NCBI RefSeq assembly: GCF_002220865.2
Contig: NZ_NHRJ02000011.1
Coordinates: 41,962-105,961 of the forward strand
DNA from: Paenibacillus xerothermodurans
GTDB taxonomy: Bacteria > Bacillota > Bacilli > Paenibacillales > NBRC-103111
Length of the DNA: 64,000 nucleotides
Direction: 5' to 3'
Below are positions 1-9,198 of this stretch, piece after piece; within the stretch, counting starts at the first letter, position 1, and every line of letters starts with the position of its first letter. Position numbers and translations under genes: made by a program. Below the pieces are notes generated by a model, which was given only the letters and a program-made list of their open reading frames with translations, was not told the DNA's origin and searched no databases.

Positions 1-187
1 AATAAAGGTGGCACGTATCCTCTGGAGGAGCGATGGCGTCCACCCCGCCTGCAACAATCTTCGCGAGCCAATTGGGCACTTTCTCGATGCTTTCGGGGGC
101 TGCGCTCCGTTCGTTCTGTTGGAACTTGCCTGGGCACTCTGTTACAATGGGAAAGGCTGTAAATGCTTAAGGAGGATACATAACGGT
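1..187. other. Upstream flank of rph, no gene assigned
   Basis: No gene can be supported here. A TAA lies at 3-5, so an upstream gene could end at the window edge. The rph reading frame stays open upstream of its start as far as about position 8, but that extension is rich in Cys, Trp and Arg and does not resemble RNase PH, so it is treated as non-coding. A promoter-like pair is annotated separately. Confidence 0.5.
119..148 (+). promoter_or_regulatory. Putative sigma-A promoter of rph
   Basis: TTGGAA (119-124) and TACAAT (143-148) are separated by 18 bp. They lie 40 bp upstream of the rph start and 20 bp upstream of its AAGGAGG ribosome-binding site at 169-175. Confidence 0.5.
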
Positions 188-952
188 ATGAGAAATGATG
201 GGAGAGAAAGTAATCAAACACGTCCTGTTTTAATAACCGCTCACTACATTAAGCATGCGGAAGGTTCGGTGCTAATTGAAGTGGGGGATACAAAAGTAAT
301 ATGCACGGCGAGCGTTGAAGAACGGGTGCCGCCGTTTATGAAGGGGCAAGGCAAAGGCTGGGTGACCGCGGAATATTCCATGCTGCCGCGGGCTACTCAG
401 GTTCGCAACCAGCGGGAGGCGGCTAAGGGCAAGCTGGGCGGCAGAACTATGGAGATTCAGCGGTTGATTGGGCGTGCCCTGCGCTCGGTAGTGAACCTCC
501 AGGCGCTCGGCGAGCGTTCCATCACGCTTGATTGCGACGTGATTCAGGCTGATGGAGGAACCAGGACTACTTCAATCACAGGCGCCTTTGTCGCCATGGC
601 GTTTGCCATTGATAAACTGTGCAAGGATAAGAAGCTGCCCAAGTATCCGATCAACGATTTTCTAGGCTCGGTAAGCGTCGGTGTCGTGGGTGACACGGCA
701 TGCCTGGATTTGAACTATGAAGAGGATTCCAGGGCCAAGGTGGATATGAATGTAGTTATGACCGGCACGGGCAAGTTTGTCGAAGTACAGGGCACAGGAG
801 AAGATGCGCCTTTTTCCCGCCGAGAGCTGGATGAACTGCTGGAGCTGGCGGAAAGCGGTATCCAATCGATGATCAGGCAGCAGGAGGCAGTGTTAGGGCC
901 GGACATCTCAGCACGGATAAGGAGCGGTTCGAGTGCGGGAAATAGGGAATGA
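188..952 (+). CDS. rph: Ribonuclease PH
   Basis: Phosphate-dependent 3'-5' exoribonuclease that trims tRNA 3' ends in the cytoplasm. The 254-residue product has the usual family length and typical RNase PH segments: [17 protein letters not shown] near the N-terminus, the arginine-rich [15 protein letters not shown] stretch and the [19 protein letters not shown] core, which carries the metal-binding acidic residues. ATG 188 is chosen because AAGGAGG sits 12 bp upstream and the protein then begins as in the family. The 3' end overlaps the next gene by 20 bp, so rph and rdgB are probably one operon, as in Bacillus. Confidence 0.95.
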   Translation: MRNDGRESNQTRPVLITAHYIKHAEGSVLIEVGDTKVICTASVEERVPPFMKGQGKGWVTAEYSMLPRATQVRNQREAAKGKLGGRTMEIQRLIGRALRSVVNLQALGERSITLDCDVIQADGGTRTTSITGAFVAMAFAIDKLCKDKKLPKYPINDFLGSVSVGVVGDTACLDLNYEEDSRAKVDMNVVMTGTGKFVEVQGTGEDAPFSRRELDELLELAESGIQSMIRQQEAVLGPDISARIRSGSSAGNRE

Positions 953-1562
953 GATCGTTATCGCCACGAGCAACGCAGGCAAGGTCAAGGAGTTCGCGCC
1001 TCTGTTCCAGGAGAAGGGCATTGCGGTAAAAAGCTTACGTGATTTTGATGATTTACCGGAAATCATTGAGGATGGGGAGACATTTGCGGCTAACGCACTT
1101 ATCAAAGCCCGCACCATCGCACTGCATCTGCGTCTCCCGGTTATCGCCGATGACTCCGGACTTACCGTGGATAGATTGGGCGGCGAGCCGGGGGTATATT
1201 CAGCGCGCTACGCTGGCGCACATGCCACTGACGAGCAAAACAACCGCAAGCTGCTGGACCGGCTGAAGCAGCTGCCTGCCGTCGGTCAAAGCGAGGCGGG
1301 CGGGCCGGAGATCCTGAGCCCCGCGCGTTTTGTCTGCGCCATCTGCCTGGTGAATGCGGATGGCGAGCCGGTAGCCGAGGTGGAAGATTATTGTGAGGGT
1401 GCCATTCTTCCGCAGGGCCGCGGCGAGTACGGGTTTGGCTATGACCCGTTGTTTTATCTCCCTGCTTACGGTAAAACCATGGCGGAGCTTAGCATCGAGC
1501 AAAAGAACAAAGTAAGCCACCGAGGCCATGCCATCCGGCGCCTCTGGGAAGCTCTACAGTAG
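933..1562 (+). CDS. rdgB: XTP/dITP diphosphatase (RdgB/HAM1 family)
   Basis: House-cleaning enzyme that hydrolyses non-canonical purine nucleoside triphosphates (XTP, dITP) to monophosphate and pyrophosphate. The 209-residue protein shows the family landmarks: [11 protein letters not shown] at the start, the [15 protein letters not shown] segment with the catalytic Asp pair, GVYSARYAG, and YDPLFYLP followed by KNKVSHRG near the C-terminus. It starts with GTG inside the end of rph, with AAGGAG at 919-924. B. subtilis has the same rph-ysnA order. A strong terminator follows. Confidence 0.93.
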   Translation: MREIGNEIVIATSNAGKVKEFAPLFQEKGIAVKSLRDFDDLPEIIEDGETFAANALIKARTIALHLRLPVIADDSGLTVDRLGGEPGVYSARYAGAHATDEQNNRKLLDRLKQLPAVGQSEAGGPEILSPARFVCAICLVNADGEPVAEVEDYCEGAILPQGRGEYGFGYDPLFYLPAYGKTMAELSIEQKNKVSHRGHAIRRLWEALQ

Positions 1563-1571
1563 TTAACAGCC

Positions 1572-1612
1572 AAGACGGGATCCGCGTGGGATGCGGAAAT
1601 CCCGTCTTTTTT
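1572..1612 (+). terminator. Intrinsic terminator of rph-rdgB
   Basis: The arms AAGACGGGA (1572-1580) and TCCCGTCTT (1600-1608) are perfectly complementary, and the right arm runs into a T-tract to 1612. It also separates this operon from the convergent asnB. Confidence 0.9.
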
Positions 1613-1622
1613 GGCATGTACA

Positions 1623-3467
1623 TCAGTGCACCGACACCTTATAATGCCGCAGCCAGGTGTCGACTTGCGCCAAATACGCAAAGAGCTGCGGCCCTGTCAT
1701 CAATTGCCCGAACCACGGCAGATTGAACTCATTTGCGTCGCCTTCGGCCAGGGTACGTATCTTTCTGGCATCGATGAATGGCAGGATGGGTGAGCCCGGA
1801 TCGTTCAGTATGTCAAGCACCCATGAGCGAACTGCATTTAGATAACTCGGGTTATGTGTCTTCGGATAAGGGCTTTTCTTGCGTGTTAATACATCCTCCG
1901 GCAGTACGCCTCGCAGCGCGCGGCGCAGAATTCCCTTCTCCCTGTCGCCCGACGTTTTGATCTCCCATGGGATGTTCCACACGTATTCAACGAGCCGATG
2001 ATCACAAAATGGAACGCGTACCTCCAGTCCGACCGCCATGCTCATCCGGTCCTTGCGGTCCAATAGCGTTGGCATGAAACGTGTTATGTTCAGGTAGGAC
2101 ATCTCTCTCATGCGGTTTTGCACCTGGTTTTCGCCGGACAGGCGAGGCACCTCCGATAACGCTTGGCGGTAGCGGTCCTTCACGTATTGCTCAGGCTTCA
2201 CCCAATCTACGAAGTCGGGAGCCAACAAGTTCACGCGCTCTGCGGTCGCGAGCGACCAGGGAAAGGTCCCGGCATTCAACGCGTCCTCGCGGTGAAACCA
2301 TGGGTATCCGCCGAAAATTTCGTCTGCCGCTTCGCCGGAAATCGCCACTGTCGCGTGTTTTTTGATTTCCCGGCAAAATAAATACAGCGATCCGTCCACG
2401 TCTGCCATCCCCGGCAAATCCCGCGCATACACAACGGTTTTCAGCGCCTCGACCAGCTCGGGGGTGTCAAACTCCAGGAAGTGATGTTCGCTTCCGAGAA
2501 ATTCTGTCATGCGCTTAATCCAGGGGGCGTCCGAGTTTGGCTGAAAGGCGTTTGCTTTGAAATGCTTAGCATTGTCGACATAATCAATGGAGTAAGTGTG
2601 GATCGTGCCCAGCTGACGCTCCTTGTAATAGTTGGCTGCAAATGTCGTCAATGCGCTTGAGTCGAGGCCGCCGGATAACAGCGTGCAGATGGGCACGTCG
2701 GAAGCAAGCTGGCGTTCCACCGTGTCCTTCAGCAATTCGTGAATCCTCTCCGCAGTGGTATCGACATCATCCTCATGCGGCTTGCTTGAGAGCTTCCAGT
2801 ATGGCTTAATGCTGATGCCGTTGTGATCGACGATCATGCAATGGCCCGGCTTCAGTTCTGACATATTTTTGTACACACCATGTCCTGGCGTCCGGGCGGG
2901 GCCCACGGCGAATATTTCAGCCAATCCTTCTTCGCTGATTTCTACATGGAACTCAGGGTGGGCCATGATTGCCTTCGGCTCGGAGCCGAACAGCAGCTGA
3001 CCGCTCAAATAGGAGTAAAATAATGGCTTCACGCCTAGCCGGTCCCGCACGAGAAACAGGGATTGGTCCAGTGACGTCCAGACCGCGAAGGCAAAGATGC
3101 CGTTCAGTCTGTCGACGCAAGCGCGCCCCCATTCGATGAATGAGATGAGCAGCACTTCCGTGTCGCACGTGGTGGAAAAGGAATGGCCGCGCAGCTGCAG
3201 CTCTTGTTTCAGCTCGGGAGCATTGTACAATTCTCCGTTGTATACGATAGTAAACGTATTTTCGCCATACTGGCGTACCATAGGCTGGGTCCCGTTCGCA
3301 GGGTCCATCACGCTCAGGCGCCGGTGGCCCAGAGCGCAATGGGGGGTAACCCACGTGCCGGAGGCGTCCGGCCCGCGAGCCGTGAGCGTATCCGTCATTT
3401 GTTCCAGAATGGACGGATACATGGTGAGATCTCTATTCCAATCAATCCATCCGGTTATCCCGCACAT
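1623..3467 (-). CDS. asnB: Asparagine synthase (glutamine-hydrolysing)
   Basis: Converts aspartate to asparagine with ATP and glutamine. The 614-residue protein starts MCGITGW, so Cys2 is the glutaminase nucleophile of the N-terminal class II amidotransferase domain. The synthetase half carries the pyrophosphate-binding loop SGGLDSS and later the GEAADEIFGGYPWF and LDRKDRMSM segments typical of AsnB. The ribosome-binding site AGGAAAGGA lies just upstream on the minus strand. The gene stands alone, convergent to rph-rdgB, with a 584-bp gap behind it. Distinguishing AsnB from the B. subtilis paralogues AsnH and AsnO would need a tree. Confidence 0.93.
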   Translation of the reverse strand: MCGITGWIDWNRDLTMYPSILEQMTDTLTARGPDASGTWVTPHCALGHRRLSVMDPANGTQPMVRQYGENTFTIVYNGELYNAPELKQELQLRGHSFSTTCDTEVLLISFIEWGRACVDRLNGIFAFAVWTSLDQSLFLVRDRLGVKPLFYSYLSGQLLFGSEPKAIMAHPEFHVEISEEGLAEIFAVGPARTPGHGVYKNMSELKPGHCMIVDHNGISIKPYWKLSSKPHEDDVDTTAERIHELLKDTVERQLASDVPICTLLSGGLDSSALTTFAANYYKERQLGTIHTYSIDYVDNAKHFKANAFQPNSDAPWIKRMTEFLGSEHHFLEFDTPELVEALKTVVYARDLPGMADVDGSLYLFCREIKKHATVAISGEAADEIFGGYPWFHREDALNAGTFPWSLATAERVNLLAPDFVDWVKPEQYVKDRYRQALSEVPRLSGENQVQNRMREMSYLNITRFMPTLLDRKDRMSMAVGLEVRVPFCDHRLVEYVWNIPWEIKTSGDREKGILRRALRGVLPEDVLTRKKSPYPKTHNPSYLNAVRSWVLDILNDPGSPILPFIDARKIRTLAEGDANEFNLPWFGQLMTGPQLFAYLAQVDTWLRHYKVSVH

Positions 3468-4051
3468 AGCTTTTCATCCTTTCCTGAGGTGTCTTCTCGG
3501 TAACCAACGAACGTTTCGACAGCGACAGCGTGATGATAATGACTATGCTGTAAAAAATCGGAAAATGTCTGTCCGAGGTGAGGAAATGATAGACAAAATC
3601 TAAATTACCGTTTACACTATCCGATATGGTTCGCAAAAGCCGCCGGCTCTGGTTGAATAGAACAAAGCCGTGCCTCCTACGATAATCAGTGCAAGGATGA
3701 TAGACGAGAGAAATAGAGCTATGAAGCACTCTGTCCGTCTGCGCAGCCGCTGATTGATTCGGTAGACAAGAATGTCGGACTGAGTCAGGTTCTGTCAAAA
3801 ATGTAAACCCTTTGTTGGACATGTTGTATTACAGGGGCGGCTTGGTTCTAAGCAGTGAAAGTTCTTCTGTCCTGTGTTATTCTATTATGTGGCGCCGATA
3901 GTGCAGAAATCGACATGTGTTGACTATTTGTCCGCGATTCGCGCTCCGGTTTTTGCAGGTACTCCTGCCTCACACCCTGTGATTTGCCACGATGCATGCC
4001 GGGACGCTGTGAACTCTGCCGAACCAATTAGATGAAGAGGTGGTTACACGT
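3468..4051. other. 584-bp intergenic region between divergent genes
   Basis: The region separates asnB (minus) from a small + strand gene and must hold both promoters, but I could not identify a convincing pair for either. It contains a minus-strand reading frame encoding one membrane helix with no usual start codon (listed separately). No RNA gene or riboswitch was recognised. Confidence 0.4.
3612..3794 (-). pseudogene. Possible remnant of a small membrane protein (no start codon)
   Basis: Between an in-frame TGA (complement of 3795-3797) and a TAA (complement of 3612-3614), this minus-strand frame encodes about 60 residues. They include a basic stretch (RINQRLRRR) followed by a strongly hydrophobic helix (IALFLSSIILALIIVGGTAL). 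That basic-then-hydrophobic order is typical of a real membrane anchor, but no ATG, GTG or TTG precedes it in frame and there is no ribosome-binding site. It may be a decayed gene, a sequence with a non-canonical start, or chance. Confidence 0.25.
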
Positions 4052-4399
4052 ATGAAGAAACAAAAACTAGCCAAGCAACAAGCTCAATACAAAGAAGCGA
4101 AAGAGCGCTTCGAGAGAGCGAATGGGGCTTTTCAAAATAAGTTGGCGACCGTTAAACTGCTTGGAACGGTGACCCAGGAAAAAATTGAAGAGCTTATTGA
4201 AGCCACCGACCTACATAATGCGCTGAATGATTTGGGTGCTGCGGAGAAAGCCCTGCTGCAGTGGTCGCATGAAGCCATTCAGAGCGAAAAAGATTATCTG
4301 CAGAACAAAGAAGCCGTCGACAAAATGTATGCATTCATCGATCAAGATCCTAATATTAAAGCTAAATTACTGCAAGCTGCGATGAAAATCACTAACTAA
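4052..4399 (+). CDS. Small charged helical protein of unknown function
   Basis: I do not recognise this 115-residue protein. It is rich in Lys, Glu, Gln and Ala with no hydrophobic segment or Cys, and its composition suggests a soluble all-helical, probably coiled-coil, protein. ATG 4052 is preferred over an in-frame GTG at 4040 because AGAGGTGG sits about 9 bp before the ATG. A strong terminator follows directly, so it is probably transcribed alone. It lies between asnB and the tig locus, which gives no clue to function. Confidence 0.7.
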   Translation: MKKQKLAKQQAQYKEAKERFERANGAFQNKLATVKLLGTVTQEKIEELIEATDLHNALNDLGAAEKALLQWSHEAIQSEKDYLQNKEAVDKMYAFIDQDPNIKAKLLQAAMKITN

Positions 4400-4419
4400 A
4401 CGGCAGCTTTCTTGGCAGC

Positions 4420-4450
4420 AGCGGGGGGATTGTCCCTCCGCTCTTTTTTT
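4420..4450 (+). terminator. Intrinsic terminator
   Basis: AGCGGGGGGA (4420-4429) pairs with TCCCTCCGCT over 10 bp (one G-T pair), followed by CTTTTTTT. It ends transcription of the small gene upstream. Confidence 0.88.
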
Positions 4451-4506
4451 ATGCCTGTTCGTTGGCATTCGCGGAATGTTTATGACGGCAGGGACAGTCC
4501 GCATTT

Positions 4507-4535
4507 TTGCTTTCGAAGTTGGAATCGGGTACACT
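4507..4535 (+). promoter_or_regulatory. Putative sigma-A promoter
   Basis: TTGCTT (4507-4512), 17-bp spacer, TACACT (4530-4535). It lies after a terminator and 23 bp before the GGAGGAGG ribosome-binding site of the next gene. Confidence 0.5.
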
Positions 4536-4572
4536 GCTGTCGAAGAACAAGTCACGGGGAGGAGGTCTCTTT

Positions 4573-5490
4573 TTGTCCGACAAGATCAACGAGAATGTCA
4601 TTCTTTTTCCTAAGACCGTCGAGTACTATCAATTTGAATTGACGCGGATGCTGGAAACGGAACGCTATAGGGAAGCGATACGAATGCTTGATTTTCTGCT
4701 CACCTGCCATAATCAGGATGAACGCATTCATGAAGAATGGCGCGCGCTGCTTCAGTGGTTGAAGACGATGTTTCCTGAAGAAACGCTGCCAATGGCTGAA
4801 CTCGAGGATGAGGAACTGAGCGAGGCCGAGCTGCTGCGTCAGCGCATGGCTGACAAAGAACGGGATAACAGCGGCTATGCGGAGCGGCTGTTGGACTCGC
4901 TGCAGCAATATCCGCAGAGCGTCGACAACCTGCTGTTGGCGCTGGATCAGCTCGCCTTTTTAGAACATCCGGGAATAAATCAGAGACTCACCGAATGGGT
5001 GACAGCCGATGAACGGCATCCTCTGATTCAATATAAAGTGCTGCAAACCTTGAAGCTGCGTGGAATGACGGGGCAGCTGGAGCTGACCAAGAATGGGGAA
5101 ACCATTGTTGTCGATGTGGAGGAGACGCCATCCAGCTTTGAAGATTTTCCTGCCCCGATCAGCGAAATCATCGAACGAGTGCAAGATATCAGCCAAATGG
5201 ACCAGCCGGCATTAGCATATTTCGCTCAAGAGACTTGGAACGAGTTTTTGGCTTATTTGTATGGAACCGCGCAGTATCGTCAAATTTTGCGCCAGGAACG
5301 TGAGTGTGTGGACGTATGGGCGGCGGCTTTTCATTTTGTCCTCCTAGAGAAGGTGTTCGAGGATGGCAACAAGGACGAAATATTAGATCGGTACGGGATC
5401 ACGAATGACTTGATGTTTCAATGGGAACAGGCCTACCGGGTGATGCAATCCTTCGTCGCTGCGACATTTTCACCCAGCCCGAGACGGTGA
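4573..5490 (+). CDS. TPR-like protein upstream of trigger factor (YsoA-like)
   Basis: The 305-residue soluble protein looks like a helical-repeat scaffold: paired amphipathic helices with hydrophobic spacing (REAIRMLDFLL, SVDNLLLALDQL, WAAAFHFVLLEKVF). In B. subtilis a tetratricopeptide-repeat gene, ysoA, occupies the same place before tig, and synteny supports homology. The start is TTG 4573: GGAGGAGG at 4558-4565 is 7-8 bp upstream, and the upstream in-frame codons would put the ribosome-binding site inside the gene. No catalytic motif is visible. The molecular function is unknown. Confidence 0.75.
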   Translation: MSDKINENVILFPKTVEYYQFELTRMLETERYREAIRMLDFLLTCHNQDERIHEEWRALLQWLKTMFPEETLPMAELEDEELSEAELLRQRMADKERDNSGYAERLLDSLQQYPQSVDNLLLALDQLAFLEHPGINQRLTEWVTADERHPLIQYKVLQTLKLRGMTGQLELTKNGETIVVDVEETPSSFEDFPAPISEIIERVQDISQMDQPALAYFAQETWNEFLAYLYGTAQYRQILRQERECVDVWAAAFHFVLLEKVFEDGNKDEILDRYGITNDLMFQWEQAYRVMQSFVAATFSPSPRR

Positions 5491-5509
5491 ATAATTCCCG
5501 CAGCTTTAC

Positions 5510-5537
5510 TTGAAAACGTAATAGGTTATGTTATAAT
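5510..5537 (+). promoter_or_regulatory. Sigma-A promoter of tig
   Basis: TTGAAA (5510-5515), 16-bp spacer, perfect TATAAT (5532-5537), about 100 bp upstream of the tig start. Confidence 0.75.
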
Positions 5538-5632
5538 AGAATGGTTATAATGGCGATATGGGACAAACTGTGCCTGGCACATCGTCGGTCGTGAAAAAAG
5601 TGATGGATAATTTTTGGAGGGGAAAGCATAAA

Positions 5633-6916
5633 ATGAAAGCAAGCTGGGAAAAAATAGAGAAGAACGTTGGCGTTCTTGAAGTTGAAGTGGAAGCTGAGAA
5701 AGTAGCCGAAGCGTTGGACAAAGCATTCAAAAAGGTCGTCCAAAAAGTTAACGTACCGGGCTTCCGCAAAGGGAAAGTGCCGCGTTCCATTTTTGAATCT
5801 AAATTCGGCGTGGAAAGCCTTTACCAAGACGCACTCGACATTGTGGTACCGGAGGCATATGGCGATGCTGTGCAAGAAACCGGTATCTTCCCTGTAGATC
5901 GTCCTGAGGTTGACGTTGAGCAGTTCGCAAAGGGAGAGGCTCTTAAGTTCAAGGCTAAGGTTGTGGTTAAGCCTGAAGTTGAGCTTGGCAAGTACAAAGG
6001 CCTCAAGCTGGAAGCCAAGGACGCTGCGGTGACGGAAGAAGAAATCAACGCGGAGCTCGAAAGACTGCAACAGCGCCACGCAGAGCTGGTTCCTGTTGAG
6101 GAAGGTGCAGCTGAGAAGGGCGATGTCGTTTCCATCGATTTCGAAGGATTCGTGAACGGCGAAGCTTTCGAGGGCGGTAAAGCTGAAAAGTATTCCATCG
6201 AGCTCGGTTCCGGCAGCTTCATTCCCGGCTTCGAAGAGCAATTGGTAGGATTGAACAAGGGCGAAGAGAAGGATGTTAATGTTACTTTCCCTGAAGACTA
6301 TCATTCCGAAGAATTGAAAGGCAAGGAAGCCCTGTTCAAAGTTAAACTCCACGAGATTAAGCGCAAGAACCTGCCTGCTTTGGACGATGAATTTGCGAAA
6401 GACGTGAGTGAATTCGATACGTTGGAAGAGTTTAAAAGCGACTTGCAGAAAAACCTGCAGCAGCGCAAAGACGCCGAGCTTCAGCGCAACAGAGAGACAG
6501 AAGTTGTGGAAAAGGCGGCTGCGGCGGCCACAGTTGAAATCCCTGACGTGATGATCAACAATGAAACAACTCAAATGGTAAGCGAATTTGAGAATCGCTT
6601 GCGAGCTCAGGGCATGAACCTTGAGATGTACTACCAATTCACCGGTCAGAGCGATGATGCGCTCAAAGAACAAATGCGCGGCGATGCCGAAAAACGCGTT
6701 CGCAACAATCTTGTTCTTGAAGCTATCGCAAAAGCTGAGGAGATCGAAGCTTCCGAAGAAGAAGTGGCGGCCGAGTTGGAGAACATGTCCAAGCAATTCC
6801 AGCGCCCTGCTGAAGAGCTTCGCGCAATTCTAAGCGCAAATGGTAATTTGGAAGATTTGAAGCATGATCTTGTGATTAAGAAAACGGTCGACTTCTTGCT
6901 TGAGAAGAGCAAGTAA
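5633..6916 (+). CDS. tig: Trigger factor (ribosome-associated chaperone, peptidyl-prolyl isomerase)
   Basis: Binds the ribosomal exit tunnel and shields nascent chains. The 427-residue protein has the three expected parts: an N-terminal ribosome-binding domain with the signature GFRKGKVPRS near residue 45, an FKBP-type isomerase domain around residues 150-245 (GDVVSIDFEGFVNGEAFEGG onward) and a charged helical C-terminal chaperone domain. ATG 5633 follows GGAGGGG by 10 bp. The frame stays open upstream, but that extension has no ribosome-binding site and is not part of the family. It has its own promoter and terminator. Confidence 0.96.
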   Translation: MKASWEKIEKNVGVLEVEVEAEKVAEALDKAFKKVVQKVNVPGFRKGKVPRSIFESKFGVESLYQDALDIVVPEAYGDAVQETGIFPVDRPEVDVEQFAKGEALKFKAKVVVKPEVELGKYKGLKLEAKDAAVTEEEINAELERLQQRHAELVPVEEGAAEKGDVVSIDFEGFVNGEAFEGGKAEKYSIELGSGSFIPGFEEQLVGLNKGEEKDVNVTFPEDYHSEELKGKEALFKVKLHEIKRKNLPALDDEFAKDVSEFDTLEEFKSDLQKNLQQRKDAELQRNRETEVVEKAAAAATVEIPDVMINNETTQMVSEFENRLRAQGMNLEMYYQFTGQSDDALKEQMRGDAEKRVRNNLVLEAIAKAEEIEASEEEVAAELENMSKQFQRPAEELRAILSANGNLEDLKHDLVIKKTVDFLLEKSK

Positions 6917-6924
6917 TATAGTGC

Positions 6925-6955
6925 AAGGGCACGTGTTCGTATACGTGCCCTTCTC
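6925..6955 (+). terminator. Intrinsic terminator of tig
   Basis: AAGGGCACGT and ACGTGCCCTT form a perfect 10-bp stem at 6925-6952, followed by a weak T-rich tail (TTCTCT). Confidence 0.75.
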
Positions 6956-7195
6956 TATAGTTAAAAACAGCAATGCCACACATAATGTTTGATCAAAGTA
7001 CATAACTTACATCCACAGTGCACTTTTTCTGCGGGGACAGCCGGCACAGGGGCGTGGTGGCTCCACCGCTCGCCGCGGATTTCTGGCGATGACCTCCTTA
7101 AGAGGTGATGATATGCACGGATGAAAATGACTTTAGACGTGAAAAATGATACAATGGAATTTGTAGTACAATTTTATAGCAAAGGGGTTGGAACA

Positions 7196-7789
7196 ATGGG
7201 TCTGATACCTATGGTTGTTGAGCAGGAAGGCCGCGGGGAGCGCTCATACGACATTTATTCCCGCCTGTTGAAGGACAGAATTATTTTCATCGGCACTGGC
7301 ATTGACGATGACGTTGCCAACCTCGTTATTGCGCAGCTCCTGTTTTTGTCCGCGCAGGATCCAGAGAAGGACATTCATCTATACATCAATTCCCCAGGCG
7401 GTTCAGTGACTGCCGGATTGGGTATATACGATACAATGCAGTTTATTAAGCCTGACGTATCCACCATCTGTGTGGGTATGGCGGCAAGCATGGGTTCTTT
7501 GCTGTTGACTGCAGGAGCCAAGGGCAAACGGTATGCACTGCCGAACAGCGAGGTAATGATCCATCAGCCGCTCGGCGGTGTCAGAGGGCAAGCGTCGGAT
7601 ATCAAAATCCATGCTGACTGGATTGCCAAGACAAAACAGAAGCTGAATCAAATCTACGTGGACCGTACTGGTCAGCCGCTTGACAAAATCGAGCGTGACA
7701 CGGACCGCGACAACTTTATGAGTGCGGAAGAAGCCAAAGAATACGGGCTTATTGATGCGGTTATCACTCGTAATGAATTGAATGGATAA
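7196..7789 (+). CDS. clpP: ATP-dependent Clp protease proteolytic subunit
   Basis: Barrel-forming serine peptidase that degrades substrates unfolded by ClpX or other Clp ATPases. The 197-residue product has the catalytic triad at the usual positions: Ser98 in GMAASMGS, His123 in MIHQPLGG and Asp172 in DRDNF. ATG 7196 is chosen because AAAGGGG is 8-9 bp upstream and the family begins [10 protein letters not shown]; the frame extends 25 codons further upstream without family similarity. Placement directly before clpX is as in proteobacteria, whereas B. subtilis clpP is elsewhere. No CtsR operator was found upstream. Confidence 0.96.
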   Translation: MGLIPMVVEQEGRGERSYDIYSRLLKDRIIFIGTGIDDDVANLVIAQLLFLSAQDPEKDIHLYINSPGGSVTAGLGIYDTMQFIKPDVSTICVGMAASMGSLLLTAGAKGKRYALPNSEVMIHQPLGGVRGQASDIKIHADWIAKTKQKLNQIYVDRTGQPLDKIERDTDRDNFMSAEEAKEYGLIDAVITRNELNG

Positions 7790-7801
7790 AGGAGTGATCC
7801 C

Positions 7802-9070
7802 ATGTTTAAATTTAACGATGAAAAAGGTCAACTCAAATGTTCCTTCTGCGGCAAATCGCAAGAGCAAGTGCGTAAGCTGGTTGCCGGACCCGGAGTGTAC
7901 ATTTGTGATGAATGCATAGAGCTTTGTACGGAAATCGTGGAGGAAGAGCTGGGCCACGAAGAAGAGCTTGATCTCAAGGACGTGCCGAAGCCGAAAGAAA
8001 TCCGTACGATCCTGGATCAGTATGTCATCGGTCAGGAACAAGCGAAGAAGTCTTTGTCGGTTGCCGTATACAACCATTACAAACGTATTAACAGCCAACA
8101 GAGCAAAATCGAAGATGTGGAGCTGCAGAAGAGTAACATTGTCCTGCTAGGTCCAACCGGAAGCGGTAAAACGCTGCTGGCACAAACATTGGCTAAAATT
8201 TTAAATGTTCCTTTCGCGATCGCGGATGCTACTTCTTTAACGGAAGCGGGCTACGTGGGCGAGGACGTTGAAAATATTTTGCTGAAGCTGATTCAGGCGG
8301 CTGATTATGATGTGGAGAAAGCCGAACGAGGCATCATTTACATCGACGAGATCGATAAAGTGGCGCGCAAATCAGAGAATCCTTCGATTACCCGCGATGT
8401 GTCGGGTGAAGGCGTGCAGCAGGCGTTGCTGAAAATTCTGGAAGGAACTGTTGCCTCCGTGCCTCCGCAAGGCGGACGCAAGCACCCGCATCAAGAATTT
8501 ATCCAGATTGATACAACGAACATCCTATTCATCTGTGGCGGTGCGTTCGATGGTTTGGAACAAATCATCAAGCGTAGAATCGGTAAAAAAGTCATCGGTT
8601 TCGGTACCGACGGTTTCAAAGCCGATTTGAAGCCGGGCGAGTACCTGTCGATGGTGCTGCCTGAGGATCTGCTCAGATTCGGACTGATTCCTGAGTTTGT
8701 AGGCCGTCTACCTGTCATTTCAACCTTGGAGCCTTTGGATGAGCCGGCATTGGTGCGCATCCTGACAGAGCCGAAAAACGCTCTCGTCAAGCAGTACCAA
8801 AAGCTGCTGGAGATGGACAACGTGACACTCGACTTCCACACGGAAGCGCTGGAGGAAATCGCTCGCGAAGCCATTAAGCGTAACACCGGTGCGCGCGGCC
8901 TCAGAGCCATCATCGAAAGCATCATGCTGGATGTCATGTATGAAGCTCCTTCCACTACGGAGAACGCCAGCTGTGTGGTGACCCAGGATGCGGTACAAGC
9001 GAAAGTATCGCCCGAAATCACATCGTCCAACAAAGAGAAATCTGTGAAGAAAAAAGAAGAGAGTGCCTAA
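7802..9070 (+). CDS. clpX: ATP-dependent Clp protease ATP-binding subunit ClpX
   Basis: AAA+ unfoldase that feeds proteins to ClpP. The 422-residue protein starts with a four-cysteine zinc-binding domain (Cys13, Cys16, Cys35, Cys38), then Walker A GPTGSGKT (about 117-124), the pore loop GYVGED and Walker B IIYIDEID. The KKVIGFG loop carries the IGF tripeptide that docks onto ClpP, so it should partner with the ClpP encoded 12 bp upstream. The AAAGGAGTG ribosome-binding site overlaps the end of clpP, indicating co-transcription. Confidence 0.97.
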   Translation: MFKFNDEKGQLKCSFCGKSQEQVRKLVAGPGVYICDECIELCTEIVEEELGHEEELDLKDVPKPKEIRTILDQYVIGQEQAKKSLSVAVYNHYKRINSQQSKIEDVELQKSNIVLLGPTGSGKTLLAQTLAKILNVPFAIADATSLTEAGYVGEDVENILLKLIQAADYDVEKAERGIIYIDEIDKVARKSENPSITRDVSGEGVQQALLKILEGTVASVPPQGGRKHPHQEFIQIDTTNILFICGGAFDGLEQIIKRRIGKKVIGFGTDGFKADLKPGEYLSMVLPEDLLRFGLIPEFVGRLPVISTLEPLDEPALVRILTEPKNALVKQYQKLLEMDNVTLDFHTEALEEIAREAIKRNTGARGLRAIIESIMLDVMYEAPSTTENASCVVTQDAVQAKVSPEITSSNKEKSVKKKEESA

Positions 9071-9198
9071 GTAAGTCGGGCATGACCTGACTTCAGCGCT
9101 CTCACATCAAACCATAGCAACCTCCAATCCGTTATAAAGGCACCGTTTGCTTTATGACGGAGCGGAGGATGTTTGGTATCATGGGAGAGAAGGAAATT

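Noticed and set aside
1..50. AAAGGTGGCACG near the window start looks like a T-box motif
   Set aside because: The conserved TGGNACC is not complete, no terminator follows, and the next gene (rph) is not an amino-acid gene.
3442..3822. 126-codon minus-strand frame upstream of asnB
   Set aside because: No family resemblance, overlaps the asnB start, and a different frame of the same strand has the better (membrane-helix) pattern.
5531..6796. Long minus-strand reading frame opposite tig (over 400 codons)
   Set aside because: It mirrors the codon bias of tig, is rich in Phe and Leu without domain features, and has no ribosome-binding site.
6960..7195. TTTGATCAAAG upstream of clpP as a CtsR site
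   Set aside because: It is a single palindrome, not the tandem GTCAAA heptads of CtsR operators.
7121..7195. 25-codon N-terminal extension of ClpP
   Set aside because: ATG 7196 has a good ribosome-binding site and gives the standard ClpP length and active-site numbering.
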